64,000 nucleotides of DNA, from NCBI GenBank assembly GCA_947625285.1, contig CANQNS010000004.1, positions 58,978 to 122,977 of the forward strand, read 5' to 3'. Position 1 is the stretch's first letter. Every line of letters begins with the position of its first letter. Positions 1 to 7,877 of this stretch are shown piece by piece. The notes under the pieces were generated by a model that saw nothing but the letters and a program-made list of their open reading frames with translations, did no database searches and had not been told where the DNA came from. Origin of the DNA: an uncultured Oscillospiraceae bacterium (lineage in GTDB: Bacteria; Bacillota; Clostridia; Oscillospirales; Oscillospiraceae). A program made the position numbers and the translations under genes.

Positions 1-1177
1 GGAAATCCGACCGGCTGCCGTTGTTTCGCAGGATATGGCCGCACCGGGCCTCATAAAAGGCGTCCGGCTTCTGGGCCCGGATGCGCTTGAGCGCATTCTC
101 CAAACCGACGCCGTCCCGGACCGTCAGCCGGGCCGCCCGGACCTCCTCCGCCGCAAGCACCCCCACCAGGGCCGTGAGCCGGCCCTCCAGGGAAGTGCCC
201 AGCAGATTTACGGCGTCGATGGCCGCGTACCGGCCCCCCGCCGCGGCGTGCTCCGCCAGCAGCTCTTCGATGGCGGCGATCACATACTTGTCCGTGATAT
301 CGCTCAGGTCCGCCAGGGCCTTGGGGTCGGAAAAGACCACCGCACCCAGCTCCTTGCGCCGGAGCACGCCGTCCTCCACCGCACCGGGGAACCGCCGCTC
401 GATCTCCGAGAGCATCTGAGCGTTTTCCCGGCACAGGCCGTGATAGACCCTGTCCGCGTCGACGACCAGCGCACCCATGGCCGCCAGGGAATCCAGCGCG
501 GTGGTCTTGCCCGCCCCGGTGCCGCCGGTGACGCCCACGATCTTCAGCGAGCCGATCAACGCCTCCCGGATGGCCCCGGCGGACAGCGCCCCTTGGCGCA
601 AAATGCGGTAGGGCGTCCGGGTCAGGTCCACGATGGTGCTCTCTGTGCCCAGGGCGCAGGCCCCGCCGTCCACGATGGCCTCGATAACGCCGTCAAAGTA
701 GGCGGCCACCTCCGCCGCGTTCCTGGGGCTTGGCTGGCCGGAGGGGTTGGCGGAGGGACAGGCCAGGGGCAGGCCGCATCCTTTCAGCAGCTCCAGCGTC
801 AGTTCGCTGTCCGGGCACCGAAGCCCCACCGTGTCCCCACCGGCCCGGACGATCGCCGGGATATTCCCGTCCGCCTCCACCACTATAGTCAGCGGTCCGG
901 GCCAAAAGGCGTCCGCCAGCACATACGCGCCCCGGGTCACGTTTTTCCCGTACAGCCCCAGCGCCGGCCGGCCCTCCACCAGCAGGCTCAGGGGCTTCAC
1001 CGCCGGCCGGCCCTTCACCTCATATATCCGCTCCACTGCGGCCGGGTCCAGGCCGTTGGCCGCCAGGCCGTACACTGTCTCCGTCGGCACCGCCACCAGC
1101 CCGCCCCGGCGCAGTATCTCCCCTGCCCGGACCAGTCCGGCGGCGTCCGTGATACGCTGTGTGTCTATTCTATCCAT
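1..1177 (-). CDS. Threonylcarbamoyl-AMP synthase (Sua5/YrdC) fused to dephospho-CoA kinase (CoaE), 3' end outside window
   Basis: One open frame runs from ATG at 1177 to the window edge without a stop; I translated it codon by codon. Residues 1 to about 200 are a YrdC/Sua5 domain, with [18 protein letters not shown] and [14 protein letters not shown] near the N-terminus and [10 protein letters not shown] further on. This domain makes threonylcarbamoyl-AMP for tRNA t6A. At about residue 208 it passes in frame into CoaE: P-loop [14 protein letters not shown], then [10 protein letters not shown] and later [15 protein letters not shown]. CoaE phosphorylates dephospho-CoA, the last step of CoA synthesis. 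The start overlaps the prfA stop by 8 nt, so it is third in a tmcAL-prfA operon. Independent internal initiation of CoaE at a TTG (559) or CTG (547) cannot be excluded, but no well-spaced ribosome site is seen. Short-form YrdC without the usual C-terminal Sua5 domain. Confidence 0.85.
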   Translation of the reverse strand, partial: MDRIDTQRITDAAGLVRAGEILRRGGLVAVPTETVYGLAANGLDPAAVERIYEVKGRPAVKPLSLLVEGRPALGLYGKNVTRGAYVLADAFWPGPLTIVVEADGNIPAIVRAGGDTVGLRCPDSELTLELLKGCGLPLACPSANPSGQPSPRNAAEVAAYFDGVIEAIVDGGACALGTESTIVDLTRTPYRILRQGALSAGAIREALIGSLKIVGVTGGTGAGKTTALDSLAAMGALVVDADRVYHGLCRENAQMLSEIERRFPGAVEDGVLRRKELGAVVFSDPKALADLSDITDKYVIAAIEELLAEHAAAGGRYAAIDAVNLLGTSLEGRLTALVGVLAAEEVRAARLTVRDGVGLENALKRIRAQKPDAFYEARCGHILRNNGSRSDF

Positions 1178-2240
1178 TTTCGCTTCTCAGCTTTTCCGCC
1201 TGGTCCGCCGTCACCAGCGCGTCGATCAGCTCGTCCAGGTCCCCGTTCATCACGGCGTCGATCTTATACAGGGTCAGGCCGATCCGATGGTCCGTCACCC
1301 GGCCCTGGGGGAAGTTATAGGTGCGGATGCGCTCGTTTCGCATACCGCTGCCCACCTGACTGCGCCGCTGATCCGCCCGGTCCGCCGCCTGCCTTTCCCG
1401 CTCGGCGGCCGCCAGACGGGACGCCAGGATGGACAGGGCCCGTTCCTTGTTTTTGTACTGGCTGCGCTCGTCCTGGCACTCCACCACCGTGCCCGTGGGG
1501 ATGTGCGTCACCCGGATGGCGGAGGAGGTCTTGTTCACCTTCTGGCCCCCGGCCCCGGAGGAGCGGAACACGTCGATGCGCAGCTCCGACATATCCAGCT
1601 TGAACTCCACCTGGTCCATCTCCGGCAGCACCGCCACCGTGGCGGTGGAGGTGTGGACCCGGCCCTGGGTCTCCGTCTCCGGCACACGCTGGACCCGGTG
1701 GACGCCGCTTTCAAATTTCAGCCGGGAATAGGCCCCGGCCCCCTCCACGATGAAGCTGATCTCCTTGACGCCCCCCAGGTCCGTGTCGCTGACGTTGGCC
1801 ACAGATACCTTCCAGCCCCGGCTCTCGGCGTACATGGCGTACATCCTGTAAAGGCTGGCGGCGAACAGGGCCGACTCCTCGCCGCCCACGCCGGCGCGTA
1901 TCTCGATGATGACGTTCCTGCCGTCGTTGGGGTCTTTGGGCAGCAGCAGGGTCTTCAAGGCCAGCTCCGCCCCTGGCAGAGCGGCGCGGGCACCGTCCAG
2001 CTCCTCCTGGGCCAGAGCCCGCAGGTCCGGGTCGTCCTCCCCCGCCAGCAGGGCCTCCGCCTCCGCGGCGCCGGCCCGCAGCCGCTTCACCTGCCGCCAG
2101 GCCTCCACCACCGGCTCCAGCTCCTTCCGCTCCCTGGCAAGTTCTCCGTACAGCGCGGGATCGGCATAGGCGGCCGGGTCCTCCATCCGGGCGGCCAGCT
2201 TTAGATACCTGTCTTCGATTTGGCTTAATTTATCATCCAT
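1170..2240 (-). CDS. prfA: Peptide chain release factor 1
   Basis: Translation release factor recognising UAA/UAG and triggering peptidyl-tRNA hydrolysis in the ribosome. The 356-residue protein has the usual RF1 length, with the catalytic GGQ loop in [17 protein letters not shown] at about residue 230. The conserved [20 protein letters not shown] stretch precedes it, and an RF1-type N-terminal helical domain is present. The RF1 rather than RF2 call rests on the overall length and the absence of an RF2-style frameshift. The gene starts 8 nt inside the 3' end of tmcAL and overlaps the downstream sua5-coaE by 8 nt, so the three are probably translationally coupled. The usual neighbour prmC is not next to it here. 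Confidence 0.95.
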   Translation of the reverse strand: MDDKLSQIEDRYLKLAARMEDPAAYADPALYGELARERKELEPVVEAWRQVKRLRAGAAEAEALLAGEDDPDLRALAQEELDGARAALPGAELALKTLLLPKDPNDGRNVIIEIRAGVGGEESALFAASLYRMYAMYAESRGWKVSVANVSDTDLGGVKEISFIVEGAGAYSRLKFESGVHRVQRVPETETQGRVHTSTATVAVLPEMDQVEFKLDMSELRIDVFRSSGAGGQKVNKTSSAIRVTHIPTGTVVECQDERSQYKNKERALSILASRLAAAERERQAADRADQRRSQVGSGMRNERIRTYNFPQGRVTDHRIGLTLYKIDAVMNGDLDELIDALVTADQAEKLRSENG

Positions 2241-3441
2241 TTCCTATCGTCGCCGGGCCGGTCCGCCAGTCGGACCCGCCCGCTCTCTCCGCCGGCGCGG
2301 GACGGCCCAGCACATAGAAGTCCCGGGCCGCCGCCGTCAGGTAGAATATCTCCCGGGAGCGGGGGTCCAGCTCCTTCACCGTCCCGGGCCGCGTCACAAT
2401 GGGCACGGACGCCTTTTCCTTTATCCGCCGCAGCAGGGCCCGGCCCCTCTCGGTGGAGGCCAGCAGCCGCGCATAGGGGACCGCCGCCCCGCCCATGTCC
2501 GCCCGGATGCCCAGGGCCCCGGCCAGGGCCATCCGCCGCAGCCGGCTCAGGGGGTAGCGTTTCGTCTTGACCGCCTCCAGCACGCCCTCCAGCGTGCCCC
2601 GCTCCCGGACCGCCCGGTAAAACCGCTCATCCAGGCCCTCGGTGGCGTCCGGCAGCGCGGCGAAGTCCTCCTTCTTCATGGCCCGCAGCCGGGCCATCAC
2701 CGCCTGCTCCAGCCGCTCCGCCGTCACGGGCCCCCGGCCCGCGGCTGTCTCCCGCTCCAGCACCAGAGCCGCCCCGTCCGGCAGCGCGGGGCCTATATCC
2801 TCTCCCGCCGCCAGCCGGGCCCGCAGGGCCATCGCGCTGGGCGCGGCGGCGTTCTCCCGGTCGTCATGGCGGGACCCGTCCCGGACCGTCGCCACCGGCG
2901 CCATGGCGGACTTAAGAGCCACCAGGGCCTTGCAGTACTCCACCGCCAGGATGTCGTTGGGCCCCCGGAGCAGATCCGCCTTCGCGCCCAGTGCCCGGCG
3001 CAGGACCGTCTCCCGGGCGGCGGCGAAGCTGGCGCCGGAGCGCATCTCTTTTTTGACCGCCGCCAGCGCCTCCGGGTCCACGGCGGCCCGGGCCAGGGCC
3101 CCGATCCCCTCCAGGTCCCCGGACTCGCTGCCGAAGCTGAGGTGGGTCACGACCCCCGATCCCTCCAGCAGCCCCACGGCACCCAGGGCGAACCGCTCCG
3201 CCGAGGACACGCACCAGGGCAGGGGCAGCTCGAACACCAGGTCCGCGCCGCAGCGCGCCGCCATCTCCGCCCGTGCGTGCTTATCAAGGCACGCCGGCTC
3301 TCCCCGCTGGACGAAGTCCCCGCTCATCACGCACACGATGGGCGCGTCCGCCCCCAGCAGGGCGCGGCTCTTCTCAAAATGCTCCCGGTGGCCCCGGTGA
3401 AAGGGATTGAACTCCCCCACCACGCCGACGGCGTATTCCAT
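2233..3441 (-). CDS. tmcAL: tRNA(Met) cytidine acetate ligase (TmcAL/YlbM family nucleotidyltransferase)
   Basis: 402 residues beginning [20 protein letters not shown], which holds the nucleotidyl-transferase HxGH-like motif (HRGH). It continues with [13 protein letters not shown] and [10 protein letters not shown], hallmarks of the YlbM/TmcAL family. In Bacillus this enzyme uses acetate and ATP to make N4-acetylcytidine at the wobble base of elongator tRNA-Met. It stands divergent from ackA, an arrangement common in Firmicutes and biochemically suggestive because both enzymes handle acetate. It is the first gene of an operon with prfA and sua5-coaE, with a good sigma-A promoter upstream at 3501-3528. 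Confidence 0.88.
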   Translation of the reverse strand: MEYAVGVVGEFNPFHRGHREHFEKSRALLGADAPIVCVMSGDFVQRGEPACLDKHARAEMAARCGADLVFELPLPWCVSSAERFALGAVGLLEGSGVVTHLSFGSESGDLEGIGALARAAVDPEALAAVKKEMRSGASFAAARETVLRRALGAKADLLRGPNDILAVEYCKALVALKSAMAPVATVRDGSRHDDRENAAAPSAMALRARLAAGEDIGPALPDGAALVLERETAAGRGPVTAERLEQAVMARLRAMKKEDFAALPDATEGLDERFYRAVRERGTLEGVLEAVKTKRYPLSRLRRMALAGALGIRADMGGAAVPYARLLASTERGRALLRRIKEKASVPIVTRPGTVKELDPRSREIFYLTAAARDFYVLGRPAPAERAGGSDWRTGPATIGNG

Positions 3442-3453
3442 GCCTTGTCCCTC

Positions 3454-3481
3454 TTGCGTTTTTCCAAAAATGCGGTAGAAT
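3454..3481 (+). promoter_or_regulatory. Candidate promoter of ackA
   Basis: TTGCGT (3454-3459) and TAGAAT (3476-3481) are separated by 16 bp and read towards ackA. It overlaps the start of the oppositely directed transcript, so the two promoters could interfere. Weaker match than the minus-strand promoter. Confidence 0.4.
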
Positions 3482-3500
3482 GGGAACGATATCCCATATC

Positions 3501-3528
3501 ATTTTACACGACTTTCTATATTTTTCAA
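3501..3528 (-). promoter_or_regulatory. Promoter of the tmcAL-prfA-sua5/coaE operon
   Basis: On the minus strand TTGAAA (3528-3523) and TAAAAT (3506-3501) are separated by 16 bp, close to the sigma-A consensus. Transcription would start near 3494, about 50 nt ahead of tmcAL. Confidence 0.6.
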
Positions 3529-3545
3529 GACGAAAGGGGTCCACC

Positions 3546-4745
3546 ATGAAAATTCTTGTCATCAACTGCGGCAGCTCCTCTTTGAAGTATCAGCTTCTGG
3601 ACATGGACGGCGAGTCCCTGCTGGCAAAGGGCCTTTGCGAGCGCATCGGCATCGACGGCCACCTGAAGCACCAGCCCCAAAACGGCAAGCCCGTCTTTGA
3701 CCAGGACCTCGCCATGCCCACCCACACCGAGGCCATCGCCGCCGTGCTGGAAAAGCTGACGAGCCCGGAATACGGCGTGGTGGCCGATATGTCCGAGATC
3801 GGCGCGGTGGGCCACCGGGTGGTCCACGGGGGCGAGAGATTTGCTTCCTCTGTCGTCATCAACGACGCGGTGATGGACGCCATCGCCGCTTGCGTGCCGC
3901 TGGCCCCCCTGCACAACCCGGCCAATATCACCGGCATCGAGGCCTGCAAGGCCGTCATGGGCGGCGTGCCCCAGGTGGCGGTGTTCGACACCGCCTTCCA
4001 CCAGACCATGCCCGGCAAGGCCTATATGTACGCCGTCCCCTATTCTTACTACACGGACCTGCAGGTCCGCCGCTACGGCTTCCACGGCACCAGCCACCGG
4101 TACGTGTCCGCCCGGGCCGCCGAGATGATGGGCCGGCCCATCGAAGAACTGAAGCTCATCTCCTGCCACATGGGCAACGGCAGCTCCATCTGCGCCATCG
4201 ACGGGGGCAGGAGCGTGGACACCTCCATGGGCTTCACCCCCATCGCCGGGCTGCCCATGGGCACCCGCTGCGGGGATATCGACGTGTCCATCCCCGACTA
4301 CATCTGCCAGAACACCGGCAAGGACGTAAAGACCGTCACGGACGAGCTGAACAAGAAGTCCGGCGTGCTGGGCGTGTCCGGCGTCAGCTCCGATTTCCGG
4401 GACCTGTCGAAAGCCGCCGGCGAGGGCAACGAGAGGGCCGCCCTGGCGTTGGAGATGTTCCAGTACGCCGTCGCCAAGACCATCGGGGCCTACGCCGCCG
4501 CCATGAACGGTGTGGACGGCATCATCTTCACCGCCGGCGTTGGGGAGAACGACGCCGCCTGCCGGGCCGGTATCTGCCGGTATCTGGGCTATCTGGGCGT
4601 GGAGATCTGCCCGGAGTGCAATTCCAAGCGGGGCCAGGAGACCGTTATCTCCGCCGACGGCAGCAAGGTGAAGGTCATGGTGATCCCCACCAACGAGGAG
4701 CTTGTCATCGCCCGGGACACCAAGGAGCTGGTGGAAAATGCCTGA
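3546..4745 (+). CDS. ackA: Acetate kinase
   Basis: Converts acetyl phosphate and ADP to acetate and ATP in overflow/fermentative metabolism. The protein starts MKILVINCGSSSLKYQLLD, the conserved phosphate-binding N-terminus. GHRVVHGGERF, the HNPANI segment, GFHGTSHRYV and MGFTPIAGLPMGTRCGDID follow, all diagnostic of AckA. Its 399 residues match the family. I chose ATG 3546 rather than a start upstream because the conserved N-terminus begins there, with an AAAGGGG ribosome site 7 nt before it. No pta gene is adjacent. The 3' end overlaps the next gene by 8 nt. Confidence 0.96.
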   Translation: MKILVINCGSSSLKYQLLDMDGESLLAKGLCERIGIDGHLKHQPQNGKPVFDQDLAMPTHTEAIAAVLEKLTSPEYGVVADMSEIGAVGHRVVHGGERFASSVVINDAVMDAIAACVPLAPLHNPANITGIEACKAVMGGVPQVAVFDTAFHQTMPGKAYMYAVPYSYYTDLQVRRYGFHGTSHRYVSARAAEMMGRPIEELKLISCHMGNGSSICAIDGGRSVDTSMGFTPIAGLPMGTRCGDIDVSIPDYICQNTGKDVKTVTDELNKKSGVLGVSGVSSDFRDLSKAAGEGNERAALALEMFQYAVAKTIGAYAAAMNGVDGIIFTAGVGENDAACRAGICRYLGYLGVEICPECNSKRGQETVISADGSKVKVMVIPTNEELVIARDTKELVENA

Positions 4746-5220
4746 GGACGGTTTCCGCCCCATGCGGCGCGTAAGGCAGCAGTTGTCCGACCGGGAGACA
4801 GAGGCCATCTTGCAAAAGGGTGTGACCGGGATCCTGGCGGTGAACGGGGACGGCGGATACCCTTACGCCGTGCCGGTGAATTACGTCTGGAAGGACGGGA
4901 AGATCTACTTCCACGGGGCCAGGGCCGGCCACAAATTCGACGCCATGGCCCGGGACGGGAAGGTCTGCTTCTGCGTCATCGGCCGGGACGAGATATTGCC
5001 GGAAAAGCTGACGGACGCATACCGCAGCGCGGTGGTGTTCGGCCGTGTCCGGCCTTTGGAGGGCCGGGAGCTCACAGACGCCGCCTACGCCCTGGGCATG
5101 AAGTATTATCCTCAGCCGGAGGCGGTGAAGGCGGAGATCGAAAAGGACATGCCCCGCCTTGCCTGCTTTGAGATCACGCCGGAGCATATCACCGGCAAGC
5201 AGGCGAAGGAGCTTCTGTAA
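4738..5220 (+). CDS. Pyridoxamine 5'-phosphate oxidase family (NimA-like) flavin-binding protein
   Basis: A 160-residue split-barrel protein. It begins MPEDGFRPMRRVRQQLSDRE and continues with GILAVNGDGGYPYAVPVNYV and IYFHGARAGHKFDA, typical of small FMN-binding proteins annotated as pyridoxamine-phosphate-oxidase-like or 5-nitroimidazole-resistance (NimA-type) proteins. The exact substrate is unknown. The start ATG lies inside the last codons of ackA (8 nt overlap), with AAGGAG about 10 nt upstream, so it is translationally coupled to ackA. A strong bidirectional terminator follows. Confidence 0.8.
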   Translation: MPEDGFRPMRRVRQQLSDRETEAILQKGVTGILAVNGDGGYPYAVPVNYVWKDGKIYFHGARAGHKFDAMARDGKVCFCVIGRDEILPEKLTDAYRSAVVFGRVRPLEGRELTDAAYALGMKYYPQPEAVKAEIEKDMPRLACFEITPEHITGKQAKELL

Positions 5221-5234
5221 AATACATAAAATGA

Positions 5235-5268
5235 CCGCCCGGAGCCTCGGCTCCGGGCGGTTTACGCT
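5235..5268. terminator. Bidirectional intrinsic terminator
   Basis: CCGCCCGGAGC and GCTCCGGGCGG form an 11-bp stem (5235-5260) followed by T-rich sequence. It sits between the convergent flavoprotein gene and the anti-sigma-like gene. Confidence 0.75.
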
Positions 5269-5273
5269 GTTTT

Positions 5274-6431
5274 TTACTTCGCGGAATTGGGGATGGTGAA
5301 GGACACCATCTGTTCCTCCCCCTGCTCGTGCAGGGCGTAGGCCCGGCCATCCAGGGTCATATAGTAATACACGGGCCCGCCTTTGACCTTCAGTTGGATA
5401 TGCAGCTCATCCAGGCCCCGCAGCTGCTCCGGCAGCGCAGCGGTCAGATAGCCTTTCCCCTCGGCGTCGGACTGGGCCTCCACGAAAGTGCCGCCCTCCA
5501 CGCCGGTCTGCATGGCGGCCAGGTCCACCCCGTCCTCCGCCAGCATGTGATCGCCCACATACAGGTCCTCCATCACCACGCACACCGCGCCGTCGCTCTC
5601 CAGGATATCCCAGAACTTTTCATACGCCTCCCCGGCCAGCTCCCGCTTCAAAAAGGCGTCCAGGCGGATCGCGCTTTCATAGTGCAGCCCCGCAGCGGCG
5701 GCCCGCGCCGAGCGCAGGGCCATGATATCGTCGTACTGCTCCCGGGTGATACAGCCCGCGTCCAGCTCCACGTCCAGATCGTCCGGGTCCCCGGCGGCCA
5801 GTAGGGCCTCCTGTCTGTCGGCCTGGGCCATCAGATCGTCATAATCCGCCGTGCCCTGATAGTGTTCCTCGATATCCTGCCGCATCCGGTCCAGGTCCTC
5901 CTGGGTGGAATAATAGATCTGGTAGGTCTGATTAGGCTGGACGATCCGCTCCAGCAGGGTCTCGTCCGGCTCATAGCCCACCACCGGGTCCGGCTCGGCC
6001 GCGTCCAGGTCCACCCCCAGCAGCAGCCCCTGGCCGTCGTAATAACTCTCTTTCAAAGTCAGCTTGCTGCCGTCAAAGGCGGGCAGGCGCTGGCTCTCCG
6101 GCTCCTGGGGGGACTGAGCCACCGCCTCGGCGGCGGCCTCGATCCGCTCCTCGGACGGGTCGTTGGTGTTGATCTTCCGCGCCGCCTGGCCGAAGATGGA
6201 ATCCAGCCACCCGGCGGCGTAGGCTGTGACGCCCAGGGCCAGGACCAGCGCGGCGGCCAGGGCCGCCAGGGCCAGCCGCTTCACGGGCCGGCGGGCGTGG
6301 GTATCGTTTCGCTTCATATCCGTTCTCCTTTCCCGGAGGGCGGATGGGTCCGTGGGCTCGAAGCGCATGGCGGCGGCGATATGCCGCTCGTCCACCCCGT
6401 CCAGGACCTGCCAGAGATACTCCCGATTCAT
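5274..6431 (-). CDS. Membrane-anchored anti-sigma-like protein, partner of the adjacent ECF sigma factor
   Basis: 385 residues. A short cytosolic N-terminus of about 50 residues is rich in Arg/Lys, one hydrophobic segment (LALAALAAALVLALGVTAYAAG, roughly residues 50-72) crosses the membrane, and a large acidic extracytoplasmic domain follows. This topology and the 4-nt overlap with the sigma gene upstream (ATGA) fit a transmembrane regulator that holds the sigma factor, as in the DUF4179-type partners of Clostridia. No zinc-finger anti-sigma motif is visible and I recognise no enzymatic domain outside. The regulatory role is inferred from position and topology. Confidence 0.55.
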   Translation of the reverse strand: MNREYLWQVLDGVDERHIAAAMRFEPTDPSALRERRTDMKRNDTHARRPVKRLALAALAAALVLALGVTAYAAGWLDSIFGQAARKINTNDPSEERIEAAAEAVAQSPQEPESQRLPAFDGSKLTLKESYYDGQGLLLGVDLDAAEPDPVVGYEPDETLLERIVQPNQTYQIYYSTQEDLDRMRQDIEEHYQGTADYDDLMAQADRQEALLAAGDPDDLDVELDAGCITREQYDDIMALRSARAAAAGLHYESAIRLDAFLKRELAGEAYEKFWDILESDGAVCVVMEDLYVGDHMLAEDGVDLAAMQTGVEGGTFVEAQSDAEGKGYLTAALPEQLRGLDELHIQLKVKGGPVYYYMTLDGRAYALHEQGEEQMVSFTIPNSAK

Positions 6432-6985
6432 GGTATCATACCCTCCTTTTTCAGATACTGTTTCAGTTTCGTCCGCACGCGGGACAGCCGCACCGAGGCC
6501 CGGTGGGGGCTGAGACGGGCCATGGCCGCCGTTTCAGCCAGACTGTCCCCGTACCAGTACCGGCGCAGGAACAGAAACCGGTCCGTGTAGTTCAGCGTGT
6601 CCAGGAAGGCGTTGACAGCGGCGGCCAGCTCTCGGGCTTCGGCCAGGGACGCCGGGTCCTCCGGGCCGGGGACGCACTCGGCCAGCTCGTCCAGGGCCGC
6701 GTCATACCGGCCGTCCCGCTTTTGGGCGGTGTTGGCCCGATAGCGGGCGGCGGCCCGGTTCCGGGCCAGCCGGCACATATAGGCTCCCAGGTGCTCCGGC
6801 CGCTGGGGCGGGATGGTGTTCCAGGCCGCCAGGAGCGCGTCGTTGACGCACTCCTCCGCGTCGGGCTCGCTGTGCAGGATGTTCATAGCCACCCGCCGGG
6901 CCAGGGCCCCATACTTCTCCCCCAGCGCGTCGATCGCCTGCTCCGTGCGCGCATCGAGCAGCGCGATGATCTCACCGTCCTCCAT
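6428..6985 (-). CDS. ECF-type RNA polymerase sigma factor
   Basis: 185 residues with sigma region 2 (DAEECVNDALLAAWNTIPP, followed by AYMCRLARNRAAARYR) and region 4 (FLFLRRYWYGDSLAETAAMA, then a helix-turn-helix of the type SPHRASVRLSRVRTKLKQYL). Region 3 is missing, as in ECF sigmas. ATG 6985 follows a GGGAGG-type ribosome site. It heads a two-gene operon with the membrane protein downstream, presumably its regulator. The target promoters cannot be read from this window. Confidence 0.85.
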   Translation of the reverse strand: MEDGEIIALLDARTEQAIDALGEKYGALARRVAMNILHSEPDAEECVNDALLAAWNTIPPQRPEHLGAYMCRLARNRAAARYRANTAQKRDGRYDAALDELAECVPGPEDPASLAEARELAAAVNAFLDTLNYTDRFLFLRRYWYGDSLAETAAMARLSPHRASVRLSRVRTKLKQYLKKEGMIP

Positions 6986-7053
6986 CGTCCTCGCCTCCCT
7001 CCGTGCTCACCCTAACAGTACCGTTTTGGGCGGGGATATCTCACTTTCCGCCG

Positions 7054-7082
7054 AAAAAAACTGCCGGCGGCGGGCCGGGCAG
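7054..7082 (-). terminator. Intrinsic terminator-like hairpin upstream of the sigma gene
   Basis: On the minus strand ACTGCCCGGC / GCCGGCAGT forms a stem with one bulge, followed by seven T residues (7060-7054). It lies in the 5' region of the sigma operon and overlaps the back of the rplU promoter region, so it may stop antisense transcripts or attenuate the sigma gene. Confidence 0.5.
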
Positions 7083-7103
7083 TCGTCCAAATATAAAAAA
7101 GTA

Positions 7104-7132
7104 TTGACTTTCCGGCGTTTTAGTGCTAACAT
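7104..7132 (+). promoter_or_regulatory. Promoter of rplU-rpmA
   Basis: TTGACT (7104-7109) and TAACAT (7127-7132) with a 17-bp spacer. Transcription would begin near 7139, leaving a leader of about 77 nt before rplU. Confidence 0.6.
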
Positions 7133-7138
7133 ACTTTA

Positions 7139-7215
7139 GCCGCATTGAAAGGGTATGTCAAGTCAGGTACGCCTGCACCCGGGACAGCGAGCCCGAAAGG
7201 AAGGAAGATCATACA
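7139..7215 (+). promoter_or_regulatory. Probable L21 ribosomal-protein leader
   Basis: The leader before rplU includes GGTACGCCTGCACCC and a following GGGA...AGCCCG segment, resembling the structured L21 leader found before rplU in Firmicutes, by which L21 is thought to control its own mRNA. The identification is from memory of the motif and position; a covariance-model search would settle it. Confidence 0.5.
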
Positions 7216-7527
7216 ATGAAGTACGCCATCATCGAGACAGGCGGCAAGCAGTACCGCGTCACCGCCGGCGACGTGATCTTCGTGGAGAAGCTGGACGCCG
7301 AGGCCGGCGCGACCGTGACCTTTGACAAGGTCCTGGCGGTCACCGGCGAGGGTGAGAACACCTTCGGCGCGCCCTACATCGAGGGCCGGACCGTTACCGG
7401 CACCGTGGTAAAGCAGGGCAAGAGCAAGAAGATCCGCGTCTATCACATGAAGCCCAAGAAGGGCTATCGCAAGACCCAGGGCCATCGTCAGCCTTACACC
7501 AAGGTCGAGATCGGCACCATCGGCTGA
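7216..7527 (+). CDS. rplU: 50S ribosomal protein L21
   Basis: A 103-residue large-subunit protein starting [19 protein letters not shown] and ending with [17 protein letters not shown], both classic for L21. It binds 23S rRNA. I placed the start at ATG 7216, preceded by AAGGAAG, because the upstream extension of the frame would run through the leader and promoter. rpmA follows after only 19 nt, without the ysxB/prp gene that usually separates them in Firmicutes. Confidence 0.97.
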   Translation: MKYAIIETGGKQYRVTAGDVIFVEKLDAEAGATVTFDKVLAVTGEGENTFGAPYIEGRTVTGTVVKQGKSKKIRVYHMKPKKGYRKTQGHRQPYTKVEIGTIG

Positions 7528-7546
7528 ACAGGGAGGGAAACAGGAA

Positions 7547-7807
7547 ATGGCACACAAAAAGGGCGGCGGCTCCACCAAAAACGGCCGCGACAGCAATTCC
7601 AAGCGTCTGGGCGCAAAGCGGGCTGACGGCCAGTTCGTCCTGGCCGGCAACATCCTTGTTCGCCAGCGCGGCACCAAGATCCACCCCGGCGCCAACGTGG
7701 GCATCGGCGGCGACGACACGCTGTACGCCAAGGCGGACGGCATCGTGAAGTTCGAGCGTTACGGCGCCGACCGGAAAAAGGTCTCCGTGTACGAGGTCCA
7801 GCAGTAA
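7547..7807 (+). CDS. rpmA: 50S ribosomal protein L27
   Basis: An 86-residue protein near the peptidyl-transferase centre, starting [20 protein letters not shown], with [12 protein letters not shown] in the core. The mature N-terminus begins at the initiator: the short extension ending in a Prp cleavage site, usual in Firmicutes L27, is absent. This matches the missing prp gene between rplU and rpmA. A GGGAGG ribosome site lies 9-14 nt upstream. A terminator follows at 7818. Confidence 0.97.
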   Translation: MAHKKGGGSTKNGRDSNSKRLGAKRADGQFVLAGNILVRQRGTKIHPGANVGIGGDDTLYAKADGIVKFERYGADRKKVSVYEVQQ

Positions 7808-7817
7808 GCGATCATGA

Positions 7818-7851
7818 CGGGGCGGTTTTCAAGACCGCCCCGCTTTTATTT
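7818..7851 (+). terminator. Intrinsic terminator after rpmA
   Basis: CGGGGCGGT / ACCGCCCCG stem with a short loop, followed by CTTTTATTTT. Confidence 0.8.
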
Positions 7852-7877
7852 TGGGTATATTCCTTACAGGTGAGCCT

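Noticed and set aside
35..2204. Long plus-strand frames over the first 2.2 kb
   Set aside because: They oppose the sua5-coaE and prfA genes, whose protein families are clear.
3525..4808. Minus-strand frame opposite ackA
   Set aside because: High-GC shadow without recognisable motifs.
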